This document shows, in pieces, positions 51,708 to 59,830 of a DNA stretch of 64,000 nucleotides. The stretch's first letter is position 1, and every line of letters begins with the position of its first letter. The DNA comes from an uncultured Phycisphaeraceae bacterium. GTDB lineage: Bacteria > Planctomycetota > Phycisphaerae > Phycisphaerales > UBA1924. Made by a program: the position numbers and the translations under genes. The DNA lies in assembly GCA_937899905.1 (NCBI GenBank), contig CALCCF010000032.1, positions 26,493 to 90,492 of the forward strand, given 5' to 3'. The notes under the pieces are model-generated. The model searched no databases. It was not told the DNA's origin and saw nothing but the letters and a program-made list of their open reading frames with translations.

Positions 51708-54071
51708 ATGCAAAAGGTGGCATTGACGGCAGCGTCGACGGTGTTGGTGGCGGGCTTGGCCTGCTCAGCAGGAGCACAGCTGTGTGACCCTGCGGCGTCT
51801 TTCGATAGCCCGATCGTCTTTGAGGGGTTCTTTGCCGCGACCAGCCTTGCGATGCAGGATCTGGACGGTGATGGTAATCCGGACGCGGTCATCGCGGACG
51901 AGTTCGCCGATGCCGTGCAGGTCTTGCTCGGAGATGGCGTGGGCTCGTTTGGATCGGGCACCGCGTTCCCGGTTGGCGAGGATCCCTTCATCGTCAAACT
52001 GGGCGATGTGAACGGCGACGGCCAACTCGATGCCGTGGTCACAAACCGTGCTAGCGGTGATCTCAGCGTGCTGCTCGGCGCTGGCGATGGCTCGTTCGGT
52101 GAGCAGAGCCGCTTCCCGGCCGGGGTTGAGCCCTTGGCCTTGCAGCTCGCGGATGTTGATAGCGACGGCGATCTCGACGCGATCGTGATCGATCGGGGCG
52201 AGTCTGGCTTCGATGTGCTGCGGAACGAAGGAAGCGGATCGTTTGGCATGCCGAGCCGAGTTGTGACCAGCGACGTCCTCGTGTTCGTGGAGTTCGCAGA
52301 CCTCGATGCCGACGGCGATCTCGATGCTGTTGGCAGGGTTGGTCGTGGCCAGCCTGTCGTACTCGTGAACTCGGGCGGGGGAGTTTTCGAGCCCGAGCGC
52401 GAGTTGGTCACACCGATTCGAATCGAATCGTTGAAGCTAGCCGATATGGACGGCGATGGCGATGTGGACATCGTGGGTCTTGAGCAGCTCGAACCGATCA
52501 CCGATACCAGCATGGCCCTTGTGTTTGCGAACGAGGGGGATCTCAACTTCACCGCTGGCACGTTGGTGAACGTCCCCATCCTGGGAGCGCAGGTTGAGCT
52601 CGTAGACCTCGATGGCGATCTCGATCTGGATGTCGTGACCGCGGACTCGCTCAACGACTCGGTGGCGTTGCTCTTCAACAACGGTGATGGAACGCTCGAC
52701 CCAGGCGGCCGGTACGGTGCGATCTTCGCCGAGCGCCCAACGAGCGGTGGCATCGTCGGCGTCGCGACCGGCGATACGGATGGAGATGGCGATGCCGATA
52801 TTGTCGTTGCTCGCAACCGTGAATCGCTTGGTGGCGTGCTACTGAACCGTGGGGATGGGACCTTCGCGGCACCGGTCAGGGCGCGTGTCGATTCGACCGA
52901 AGGGGAGACGAGCAGCGAGATCGCGATTACGGACTTCGATCGTGACGGCCGCTTGGACATCGTCTCGGTTTCCGAAGGCGCGAACGGGCCCTTCTTCCTG
53001 TATGGCGCGGGCCTCGACACGTTCGTGGCCGGTGAACCAACCGACACCAGTCGCATCGAACCCAGCGACGTCGCGCTCGGAGACTTCAATGCTGATGGGC
53101 TCCCCGATGTCGTTGTGGCCGGAGAGCGCATCGCGGCTCTGCTGAATCGTGGCGATCGAACCTTTGCGGTGAACGAAGACGACTTCGAACTTGATTCCGG
53201 CGACGGTCAAGTCGCGGTTGGCGACATGGATGGAGACGGTTTTGAGGACATCGTGACCACGGAATCCAGTGTCGTTACCCGGTTCGGCGATGGAACGGGC
53301 GGTTTCCCAAGGCTGCAAGAGTTGCAAATCGGTGTCTCTACCCCGACGGATCTCCTCCTGCTCGATGCCGATCGCGACGGCTCGCTGGACGTGCTGTTGC
53401 TCGATTGGGGCTTCCGGATCTTGTACAACGACGGCGTCGGGGGTCTGGGCGATCCGGTCAGGCTCGCCGACATCGATCGCCCCGCACGCTTCGAAGTGGC
53501 GGACCTAGACGCCGATGGCCGAGCCGATGTCGTTATCGCCAGTCCTGGGCTGCTCAGCATCTTCCTTGCTACGGCTGATGGCAGCTTCGCCCTCAGTGAC
53601 GAGATCGCGGTTGATCCGATCCGATTCCCGTTCGTTGCTGTCGGCTTGGGGGACATCGATGGTGACGGCAGCATCGACATCGTGGCACCACAAGGTGAGG
53701 GCATTACAACCGTGCTCTTGAACGACGGTGGGGCCAGCTTCGACGTGCCGTTCACGATCATGGACGACGGGCTCGAGACGACGTCGATCGCAACAGCCGA
53801 TATGGATGGCAATGGCTCCGTCGATGTGGTTAAGCTGGATCGGGGACCTTCCGCCTTCTTCAACGAAGTTACCGTGTTGCCCAACCGCTGTCGTCCCGCC
53901 GAGTGCCCGGCCGATCTGGACCGTGACGGCCGCCTGACGCTGTTCGACTTCCTGGCCTTCCAGAACGCCTTCGACGCCGGTGATCCGGTCGCTGACTTCG
54001 ATGGCGATGGCGAGCTGACGCTGTTCGACTTCTTGGCGTTCCAGAACGCGTTCGACGCGGGCTGCGCGTAA
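51708..54071 (+). CDS. Secreted FG-GAP/VCBS-repeat protein with GC-type dockerin-like end
   Basis: A 787-residue exported protein. CGGGAGG ends 6 bases before the ATG; the signal ends CSAGAQ. About 14 FG-GAP/VCBS repeats with D-x-D-x-D-G calcium motifs (DLDGDGNPD, DVNGDGQLD, DADGDLD and so on) run from about residue 50 to 725, forming a beta-propeller like integrin-alpha. From C733 to C786 there is a calcium dockerin-like module made of two copies of LTLFDFLAFQNAFDAG. The gene lies 179 bases after the subtilase stop but has its own leader. Function: adhesion or matrix binding, inferred. Confidence 0.88.
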   Translation: MQKVALTAASTVLVAGLACSAGAQLCDPAASFDSPIVFEGFFAATSLAMQDLDGDGNPDAVIADEFADAVQVLLGDGVGSFGSGTAFPVGEDPFIVKLGDVNGDGQLDAVVTNRASGDLSVLLGAGDGSFGEQSRFPAGVEPLALQLADVDSDGDLDAIVIDRGESGFDVLRNEGSGSFGMPSRVVTSDVLVFVEFADLDADGDLDAVGRVGRGQPVVLVNSGGGVFEPERELVTPIRIESLKLADMDGDGDVDIVGLEQLEPITDTSMALVFANEGDLNFTAGTLVNVPILGAQVELVDLDGDLDLDVVTADSLNDSVALLFNNGDGTLDPGGRYGAIFAERPTSGGIVGVATGDTDGDGDADIVVARNRESLGGVLLNRGDGTFAAPVRARVDSTEGETSSEIAITDFDRDGRLDIVSVSEGANGPFFLYGAGLDTFVAGEPTDTSRIEPSDVALGDFNADGLPDVVVAGERIAALLNRGDRTFAVNEDDFELDSGDGQVAVGDMDGDGFEDIVTTESSVVTRFGDGTGGFPRLQELQIGVSTPTDLLLLDADRDGSLDVLLLDWGFRILYNDGVGGLGDPVRLADIDRPARFEVADLDADGRADVVIASPGLLSIFLATADGSFALSDEIAVDPIRFPFVAVGLGDIDGDGSIDIVAPQGEGITTVLLNDGGASFDVPFTIMDDGLETTSIATADMDGNGSVDVVKLDRGPSAFFNEVTVLPNRCRPAECPADLDRDGRLTLFDFLAFQNAFDAGDPVADFDGDGELTLFDFLAFQNAFDAGCA

Positions 54072-54100
54072 CTGATGAGGTTAATCGGAACTCTCCCACA

Positions 54101-54126
54101 CCGCCGCTACCGAGCGGCGGTTTTCT
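54101..54126 (+). terminator. Rho-independent terminator of the FG-GAP gene
   Basis: CCGCCGCT, a short loop, GAGCGGCGG and TTTTCTTC, 30 bases after the stop. Confidence 0.82.
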
Positions 54127-54239
54127 TCGCGCGAGTTGATTGGCGGACGCGAGAGTGAACTTGGCTTCGAACCGTTGCGCAAAGCCTGCGAACAGTCGAG
54201 GGGTGCTCGTTCGAGTGCCGTACACACAGAGGCTCGACG

Positions 54240-54677
54240 ATGGCCGGCGAATCTACGATTGCATCGTGCCCGCGGTGCGCGTATCCCACAGAGGGCTTGC
54301 CCGGGCACATCTGTCCTGAGTGTGGCGAGGATACACGACCGCCTGTGGAGGGTGCTCCACCGGCGCACTGGGCGGCGCGGTCGCAGTTCGTCTGGTGTGG
54401 ATCGCTCGGTCTGATGACCCTCTTCTGGGGCTGGGTGCTGAGCATCCCAATGCATCGCTCATACGTGCACGGCTACACGCACACCGGTGAGGACGCGCTC
54501 ATGGTGTTCTCCACCGCGATGGTTGGTCTGCACGCGATCGCCCTGTTCCTCGCTGTGCGACGTCGGTCGCTCTTTGCCGCTACGAGTCCGGTCGATGCCG
54601 CCGTCATGGCCTTGGTTCTGTTGGTCGGTGTCCCAATGTTCTTGATCGTCATCGTGGCACCAGTCTTGGGCACGTGA
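54240..54677 (+). CDS. Zinc-ribbon small membrane protein
   Basis: A 145-residue protein. The N-terminus has a four-cysteine zinc ribbon (C10-x2-C13, then C25-x2-C28: CPRCAYPTEG, HICPEC). Three hydrophobic helices follow (about 50-70, 85-105, 117-143). Such ribbon-plus-membrane proteins are common in Planctomycetes, with no known role. It ends 3 bases before the stop of a convergent short gene and resembles the 253-residue protein downstream. Confidence 0.7.
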   Translation: MAGESTIASCPRCAYPTEGLPGHICPECGEDTRPPVEGAPPAHWAARSQFVWCGSLGLMTLFWGWVLSIPMHRSYVHGYTHTGEDALMVFSTAMVGLHAIALFLAVRRRSLFAATSPVDAAVMALVLLVGVPMFLIVIVAPVLGT

Positions 54678-54680
54678 CGC

Positions 54681-54767
54681 TCACACCCCGAAGACCAGCG
54701 GGAAGATCTCGCCGGGGTGGACGACGGGCTTGTCGTGGGGTGGCTTCGAGTGACGCGTGTTGGGCAT
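54681..54767 (-). CDS. Possible 28-residue microprotein
   Basis: A short minus-strand frame starting at an ATG preceded 7 bases away by CGGAGG, a strong ribosome site. The product begins MPNTRHSKPPHDK and ends HPGEIFPLVFGV; it is basic in the first half and hydrophobic in the last. It fits exactly into the space between a convergent gene and the divergent asparaginase-like gene. No relative is known to me. The site and position argue for it, but 28 codons could arise by chance. Confidence 0.38.
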   Translation of the reverse strand: MPNTRHSKPPHDKPVVHPGEIFPLVFGV

Positions 54768-54851
54768 GGTGGGGCCTCCGATTGTGATGCCCCCTTGGAT
54801 GATCTGCCGGCGTGCATCCGTCGGAGATCCGCCCCGGCCTATAACCACGCC

Positions 54852-55403
54852 ATGGCCACGAAGCGTGACACGCCGCCCCTGCCCACCGAGAGACGCATCG
54901 CCGTGCTGACCACGGGCGGCACGATCGAGAAGAGCTACGACGAGTACACCGGCGAGCTGGCCAACCACCGCTCGATCGTGCGCCGCACGCTGGCCCGCCT
55001 TCGCCTGAGCGGCGCCGAGGTGTCGGTGCACGAGCTGATGAGCAAGGACAGCCTCGACCTCACCGACGATGATCGACGAACCATCCTGGAGGCAACGCGG
55101 GAACAACTCGCACTCTCGCCGCCACCAACCGGCGTGGGCATCCTGCACGGCACCGACACGCTGTCGATCACCGGCGAACTACTACTCAAGGAGATCGGCG
55201 AGCCGAGCGTGCCGATCGTGCTGACCGGGGCGATGCGGCCGTTCGCCATGACGCGGAGCGACGGCGTGCAGAACCTGACCGAGGCCCTGTTCGCCACCGG
55301 TGTGCTGGAGCCGGGCGTGTGGTGCACGTTCCACGGCCGAGCGCTGCGCTTCCCCGGCGTAACGAAGGATCGCGAACGCGGGACCTTCGTCGGGGATCAG
55401 TAG
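54852..55403 (+). CDS. Single-domain asparaginase-like protein
   Basis: A 183-residue protein that contains only the N-terminal domain of type I/II L-asparaginases. RIAVLTTGGTIEKSYDEYTGE holds the catalytic Thr of the first motif and ILHGTDTLSITGELL the second (HGTDT). PIVLTGAMRP carries the lysine of the family. Full asparaginases have about 320-340 residues and a second domain, which is missing here although the stop is clean. The start has only weak support. It overlaps the 3' end of the convergent zinc-ribbon gene by 7 bases. Confidence 0.78.
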   Translation: MATKRDTPPLPTERRIAVLTTGGTIEKSYDEYTGELANHRSIVRRTLARLRLSGAEVSVHELMSKDSLDLTDDDRRTILEATREQLALSPPPTGVGILHGTDTLSITGELLLKEIGEPSVPIVLTGAMRPFAMTRSDGVQNLTEALFATGVLEPGVWCTFHGRALRFPGVTKDRERGTFVGDQ

Positions 55404-56158
55404 TTCGGCAGCTGCCTGTTGGCCGGCGGCTCTCTGCCGTCTGCTGTCCACAAGCCGGAGACCGCGTTTCGCAACGTGGTGCTCATAAAGAGCACGGAGA
55501 TCACCCGGGCGATGCGTCGGGCGATGAGCGCGCCCGTGATGTACACAAGGCCTCCCACGAACAGCGCCAGGGCGGAAGCGCCCACCTCGGCTAGACGGAT
55601 GTCGTCGGGTTCTCTGAGGAGATGAAAGAGCGAGACGAACGCCGTCGCAAAGCCGATTGGCAAGAGGCTTAGCAACACAAGACGTGATGTGCGGAGGTGG
55701 GGCAGTCCCAGTGCGGCAACGACGGTCACGGGAATCAGCACGATCGGGAACGTCAGGAACGGGACCAGCATGAACCACGCGATGGGGTCGTTGTCCCAGC
55801 GCACGACGTCCGCCGCCGAAATGGAAATGCCAAACATGAAGAACGCCGTGCCGAGGACGCCGGCGAGCACGAACGCGCCCCAGATGATCACCGAGGCGAA
55901 ACCGATCATGCGGTGGGTCTTTGGCTTGAGCTCCTGCATCTGGACCGGCCAGACGCGGCCGCACTCGGGGCATCGCGAGACGAGGAACTGGTACTTCGGC
56001 TCGATGTGCACTGGCTGGTGGTGCAGGTCGTACTGGCAGCTCGGGCACCGCCAGCCCTGGGTCAGCGAGCCGACGATCTCGCCGAGCTCCGGCGAGCGGG
56101 CGGCCGGGGCTGCCTGTGGCTCGGTTGAGGACGCCTCGGTGGTCGTTGTCGCCGGCAT
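55397..56158 (-). CDS. Zinc-ribbon multi-pass membrane protein
   Basis: A 253-residue protein. A Thr/Ala/Pro-rich head of 30 residues precedes a zinc ribbon, WRCPSC and SRCPECGRVW (cysteines about 38, 41, 63 and 66). Four hydrophobic helices follow (about 84-110, 125-150, 158-180 and 190-212), then a basic tail. Its ribbon-plus-membrane layout matches the 145-residue neighbour at 54240, so the two may be related. Function unknown. AGGGG lies 6 bases before the ATG at 56158. Confidence 0.7.
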   Translation of the reverse strand: MPATTTTEASSTEPQAAPAARSPELGEIVGSLTQGWRCPSCQYDLHHQPVHIEPKYQFLVSRCPECGRVWPVQMQELKPKTHRMIGFASVIIWGAFVLAGVLGTAFFMFGISISAADVVRWDNDPIAWFMLVPFLTFPIVLIPVTVVAALGLPHLRTSRLVLLSLLPIGFATAFVSLFHLLREPDDIRLAEVGASALALFVGGLVYITGALIARRIARVISVLFMSTTLRNAVSGLWTADGREPPANRQLPNY

Positions 56159-56316
56159 GCTTTGCCCCTGTCGGAGGCGCCAGCTGAGGATCCCAGAGCG
56201 CCCAGATTCACATGATTGGCCCAGGGGCCCGGGGATGGTCCGATCGCGGTGACCCCGGCCCAACCCCTTCCGTCGACTATTACTTAGGAAAACACATCCA
56301 GGCATACAAAATGCCC

Positions 56317-56345
56317 TTGACTCGGATGGGGCTTTCGAGGATAGT
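56317..56345 (+). promoter_or_regulatory. Candidate sigma-70-type promoter of the ASPIC/FG-GAP gene
   Basis: TTGACT (56317-56322) and GATAGT (56340-56345) with the ideal 17-base spacer. It lies in a 329-base divergent gap. The 5' leader of about 135 bases contains a perfect stem GAGCGGGC/GCCCGCTC (56438-56463) with no T run. Confidence 0.5.
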
Positions 56346-56487
56346 GGAGGAGTTGTGGGACCTTTTTCTGGGCCGGCACGCGTTCATCCGCCGGCGGTAG
56401 GGGTCCAGGTTTGTGGGGGCCTAAAGGCCTGGGGTTTGAGCGGGCCGTGTGATCCGCCCGCTCGTGAGATGAGACGGGGAAGACACG

Positions 56488-58428
56488 ATGCAAGCAACAC
56501 GTATGGTGGCCCGCGCGGCCGCATTGGCGACCGTGGTTGGCCTGGCCTGTGGTGTGGCGTCCGGCCAGACCTTCGATCTCGAGAACGTGGCCGCGGATAG
56601 CGGCATCGACTCGAGCCTGTACACCTCCGCGCCCGGCATGATCGCCGGCATCGCGGCGGCCGACTACGACGGCGACGGGCATGTCGACTTCTTCGTGCCC
56701 AACGCCGAGGGTTTGGCGGACCTGATGTACGTCAACAACGGCGACGGCACGTTCACCGAGGCCGCGGCCGATCTGGGCATCAGCGGCGGCGATGGTCCCG
56801 ATAAGGTCCGCTCGCGAGTGGCGCTGTGGCTCGACTACGACGGCGACCGCCGCCTGGACCTCATGGTGCTCGGTGATTCGTTCTTCGAGGACATGACCGA
56901 GATCAAGGAAGACTGGGCCCAACCGCGGCTGTTCCGCCAGCTGCCCGACGGCACGTTCGAGAACGTGACCGAGGCGACCGGCCTCCACCTGCTGGACATG
57001 CTCAGCGACCACCGCGCGTTCGATCCGGGTTCCACGGCGACCACGCTCGTGCGTCACTTCAGCAGCGTGTCCGCCGGCGATCTCAACGGCGACGGCTACC
57101 TCGACGTCATGATCGGCCTGTGGCAGGCGCTCGGCGAGAACGATCCCGACGAGATCGGCGCCCGCCTGCTGCTCAACCAGCCCGATGGCTCGGGCGGCCG
57201 CGTGTTCGAGGAAGTGACCATCGATGTGCTCGCCCCTGGCGTGGCCGAGCCCGGCGTCGATAACTTCGGCAGCTTCTGGCAGATCGTCATGCACGACTTC
57301 AACCATGACGGCCTGCTGGATATCTATGCCGCCATCGACATGGACCACAACCACCTGTGGCTCAACCAGGGTAGCTTCGAGGACCCGACCCGTCCGGGCG
57401 TGATGCTGCTCAACCCGATGGAGGACGTCACGTTCGCCGCCGGTGTCACGAGCCCGACGCTGGAGACCGACATGGGCGTCGCGTTGGGCGATCCCAACAA
57501 CGACGGCTTGATGGACATCTACATCACCACCACCGACACGCCCGGCTCGGGCATCAACAACAGCTTCTTCGTCGCGCAATCGACCGATCCGACCTTCATT
57601 GACATGGCCGAGTCGGCCGGCGTCGAGGGCAACCAGTTCGGTTGGGGCTGGGGCACGACATTCAAGGACATGGACTGCGACGGCTGGGAAGACCTGCTGG
57701 TCACCAACGGCTTCAACTCCTGCACCGACCAGCCGCGCATGATGATCAACGACGGCACGCCCGATGACATCAGCTTCACCGAGCAGGCCAGCGCCGCCCT
57801 GAACCGCCCCGATCGCGGTTCGACCATCATCGGCGCCGACGTCGATCGTGATGGCGATGTCGACCTGCTGCACACGCTCATGCTCACGAGCGACACGGCG
57901 TGCTCCGATTCGCAGATCCACCTGCTCGAGAACGACACCGATTCGCAGGCGCTCGCGCCGTCGTGGATCACCGTTCGCCCGCGCATGGCCGGTCCGAACA
58001 CGCACGCCATCGGCGCGACCGTCCGGGTCGAGCTCACCGGCGGCCTCGAGGAACTGGACATGCTCCGCGTCATCACGACCGGCATCAGCATGGGCGGTCA
58101 GGAACCCGCCGAGGCGCACTTCGGCCTTGGCGCCGAGACGCGCATGAACGACTGGCTCCGTGTGACCATCGCCTGGCCCGACGGCTCGACGCCCACGGTC
58201 ATCGAGGGCACCGTCGGCGCCATCGGCAACCAGGTGCTGCACGTCGGCCCGTGCTCGGTGCTCGACGTGGCCGAGCCCTACGGCAGCCTCGACCTCTTCG
58301 ACGCGCTGCAGTACCTCAACAACTTCAGCGACGGCGACCTGAGCGCCGACCTGGTGGCCCCCTTCGGCGAGCTGGACATCTTCGACGCCATCGAGGCGTT
58401 CAGCCGCATCGAGACCGGCTGCCCGTAA
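56488..58428 (+). CDS. Secreted FG-GAP/ASPIC-UnbV protein with a dockerin-like end
   Basis: A 646-residue exported protein; the signal peptide ends VASGQ. FG-GAP repeats with calcium motifs (DYDGDGHVDF, DLNGDGYLD, DFNHDGLLD, DVDRDGDVD) run from about 50 to 490. Residues about 505-580 (HAIGATVRVELTGG, then WPDGSTPTV) match the UnbV/ASPIC domain. The last part, C589 to C645 (GSLDLFDALQYLNNF, then GELDIFDAIEAF and GCP), is a GC-type dockerin-like module. GGGGAAG precedes the ATG. It is a third member of the local secreted calcium-protein group. Confidence 0.88.
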   Translation: MQATRMVARAAALATVVGLACGVASGQTFDLENVAADSGIDSSLYTSAPGMIAGIAAADYDGDGHVDFFVPNAEGLADLMYVNNGDGTFTEAAADLGISGGDGPDKVRSRVALWLDYDGDRRLDLMVLGDSFFEDMTEIKEDWAQPRLFRQLPDGTFENVTEATGLHLLDMLSDHRAFDPGSTATTLVRHFSSVSAGDLNGDGYLDVMIGLWQALGENDPDEIGARLLLNQPDGSGGRVFEEVTIDVLAPGVAEPGVDNFGSFWQIVMHDFNHDGLLDIYAAIDMDHNHLWLNQGSFEDPTRPGVMLLNPMEDVTFAAGVTSPTLETDMGVALGDPNNDGLMDIYITTTDTPGSGINNSFFVAQSTDPTFIDMAESAGVEGNQFGWGWGTTFKDMDCDGWEDLLVTNGFNSCTDQPRMMINDGTPDDISFTEQASAALNRPDRGSTIIGADVDRDGDVDLLHTLMLTSDTACSDSQIHLLENDTDSQALAPSWITVRPRMAGPNTHAIGATVRVELTGGLEELDMLRVITTGISMGGQEPAEAHFGLGAETRMNDWLRVTIAWPDGSTPTVIEGTVGAIGNQVLHVGPCSVLDVAEPYGSLDLFDALQYLNNFSDGDLSADLVAPFGELDIFDAIEAFSRIETGCP

Positions 58429-58475
58429 GCAGCTGAGAACCGAACCCGTTCTCCTTCCCTACCCCGGGAAGCAAA

Positions 58476-58514
58476 GCACCCGCCCTTCCGTTCTGGAGGG
58501 GCGGGTGTCTTCGT
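58476..58514 (+). terminator. Rho-independent terminator shared by the convergent ASPIC and rplU genes
   Basis: CACCCGCCC pairs with GGGCGGGTG around a loop of about 12 bases, then TCTTCG on the plus strand. It sits between the convergent stops of the ASPIC gene and rplU and could serve both. Confidence 0.65.
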
Positions 58515-58563
58515 TGGTGCTCGGTTGTTTTGGTGGTGTGGGTCCGAAACAGACCCAGCCCAG

Positions 58564-58890
58564 TCAGCCCTTCAGGCCGGTGACTTTCACCAGCGTGTAG
58601 CGCTGGCGGTGGCCCGTCTTGGTGCGCGAGGCCTTCTTGGGGCGGTACTTGTGGATGTCCAGCTTCTCGCCCTTGACGACCGGCTCGACGACCTCGGCCG
58701 TCACGCTCGCGCCGCCGACGTAGGGGGTGCCGACCTTGGCCGAGCCGCCGGCCTCGCCGATGACCAGAACCTTGTCGAAGGTGATCGCCTCACCCTGGCC
58801 GGCCTCGCCGCCCTTGTAGAGGTCGATGAGGATCTCCTCGCCATCGGCCACCTTGCGCTGGCCGCCCGACTCTTCGATGATCGCGTACAT
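58564..58890 (-). CDS. rplU: 50S ribosomal protein L21
   Basis: A 108-residue ribosomal protein. The N-terminal MYAIIEESGGQRKV, DKVLVIG and the C-terminal KYRPKKASRTKTGHRQRYTLVKV are unmistakable L21. The ATG at 58890 is chosen because it follows AGGGATTGCCC and matches the family start. The usual partner rpmA (L27) is not downstream; a convergent gene and terminator follow instead. Confidence 0.94.
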   Translation of the reverse strand: MYAIIEESGGQRKVADGEEILIDLYKGGEAGQGEAITFDKVLVIGEAGGSAKVGTPYVGGASVTAEVVEPVVKGEKLDIHKYRPKKASRTKTGHRQRYTLVKVTGLKG

Positions 58891-58981
58891 GGGCAATCCC
58901 TATCAGATTCCGCACAACCAATGGGGCGGGAGTGAGCCTCCCGGCTTGGGGCCCGTGCCGTGGCGGGTCGAGATATTAGCC

Positions 58982-59004
58982 GGGGTTTGGGGGGGGGGGA
59001 AGGG
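58982..59004. repeat. G-tract with quadruplex potential upstream of rplU
   Basis: GGGG-TTT-G11-AA-GGGG lies 92-114 bases upstream of the rplU start. The 11-base G run can slip and could fold into a G-quadruplex. It may also be a sequencing or assembly weak point. Confidence 0.6.
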
Positions 59005-59011
59005 GAGCCAC

Positions 59012-59791
59012 TCAAGCCGAATCGGCTGAGAAGCACCACCGCGAACGGTCCTTGAGGCCCCGACCAAAAAAGAAGGCCCCGGCGTCATATATCGACAGGT
59101 CGCACTCGGTCACCGATGTGACCTCCAGCATGTACTGGGGATCGAATGTCGGTCGCTCCCAAGGCACAGGTTTTCCCAAGAACGTCATCGGCGGCAGCCT
59201 TCGAGGCCCCCACGGCAGCGGCTCCTGGTTGATGCTGGGCCAGCCGCCAAGCCGGATGCCCTTGGGCCGGGCGTCGTACGCCGCTACCGGCCAGATCTTG
59301 GTGTCGAGCGCACCATCGCGAAACTCGCGGTCCGTGGGAATGTCACGCTCGATGTACTGCCATTTGCCGGGCTTGGTGCTGAACGGCCAGTGTTGCTTGG
59401 GGGCACGAGTCTCAACGAGATCATCGATCGAGTCGTACGCCCGAAGCGCCCAAGCTCGGCCGTTCGGAATCAGGATCTCCTGGTTGAACTCCTCGTGTTG
59501 TTCGAGCAGCGTTTCGGCGACCCCATCTTCATCGAAGTCCATGAAGATCGTGATGCACGCGATGTCGGCAAGCTCGTCGGGCACGAACGGGGCGTGGTCG
59601 AGCCTGAGCTGGCAAAGAGGCGCCAACGGCCGGTCTTTCCACAACGGCCACTCTTCGTCAGGCCGAGCCAGTGTGACACGCCCGATCCAGCTGCCGTCGA
59701 TCGGCGCGCGTTGCTTTGCCGATGGCGTCAGCAACGACGCGGGCCGGCCCCACTCGGACGCGATGCTCTCGAGGTCTTGTTTGCCAGACAC
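59012..59791 (-). CDS. DUF1963/YwqG-like protein (third of a tandem triplet)
   Basis: A 259-residue soluble protein with a GTG start after CGAGGAACG. The pattern SWIGRVTLARPDEEWPLWKDRPLAPLCQLRLDHAPFVPDELADIACITIFMDFD and the ending with YDAGAFFFGRG resemble DUF1963/YwqG, a family of unknown function. It shares the same block order with the two upstream paralogs at moderate identity. It ends the typA operon. No toxin is seen beside it, so I give no immunity role. Confidence 0.7.
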   Translation of the reverse strand: MSGKQDLESIASEWGRPASLLTPSAKQRAPIDGSWIGRVTLARPDEEWPLWKDRPLAPLCQLRLDHAPFVPDELADIACITIFMDFDEDGVAETLLEQHEEFNQEILIPNGRAWALRAYDSIDDLVETRAPKQHWPFSTKPGKWQYIERDIPTDREFRDGALDTKIWPVAAYDARPKGIRLGGWPSINQEPLPWGPRRLPPMTFLGKPVPWERPTFDPQYMLEVTSVTECDLSIYDAGAFFFGRGLKDRSRWCFSADSA

Positions 59792-59830
59792 CGTTCCTCG
59801 CGAAGGCTGAAGTTCACCGCGGCGGCGAAG

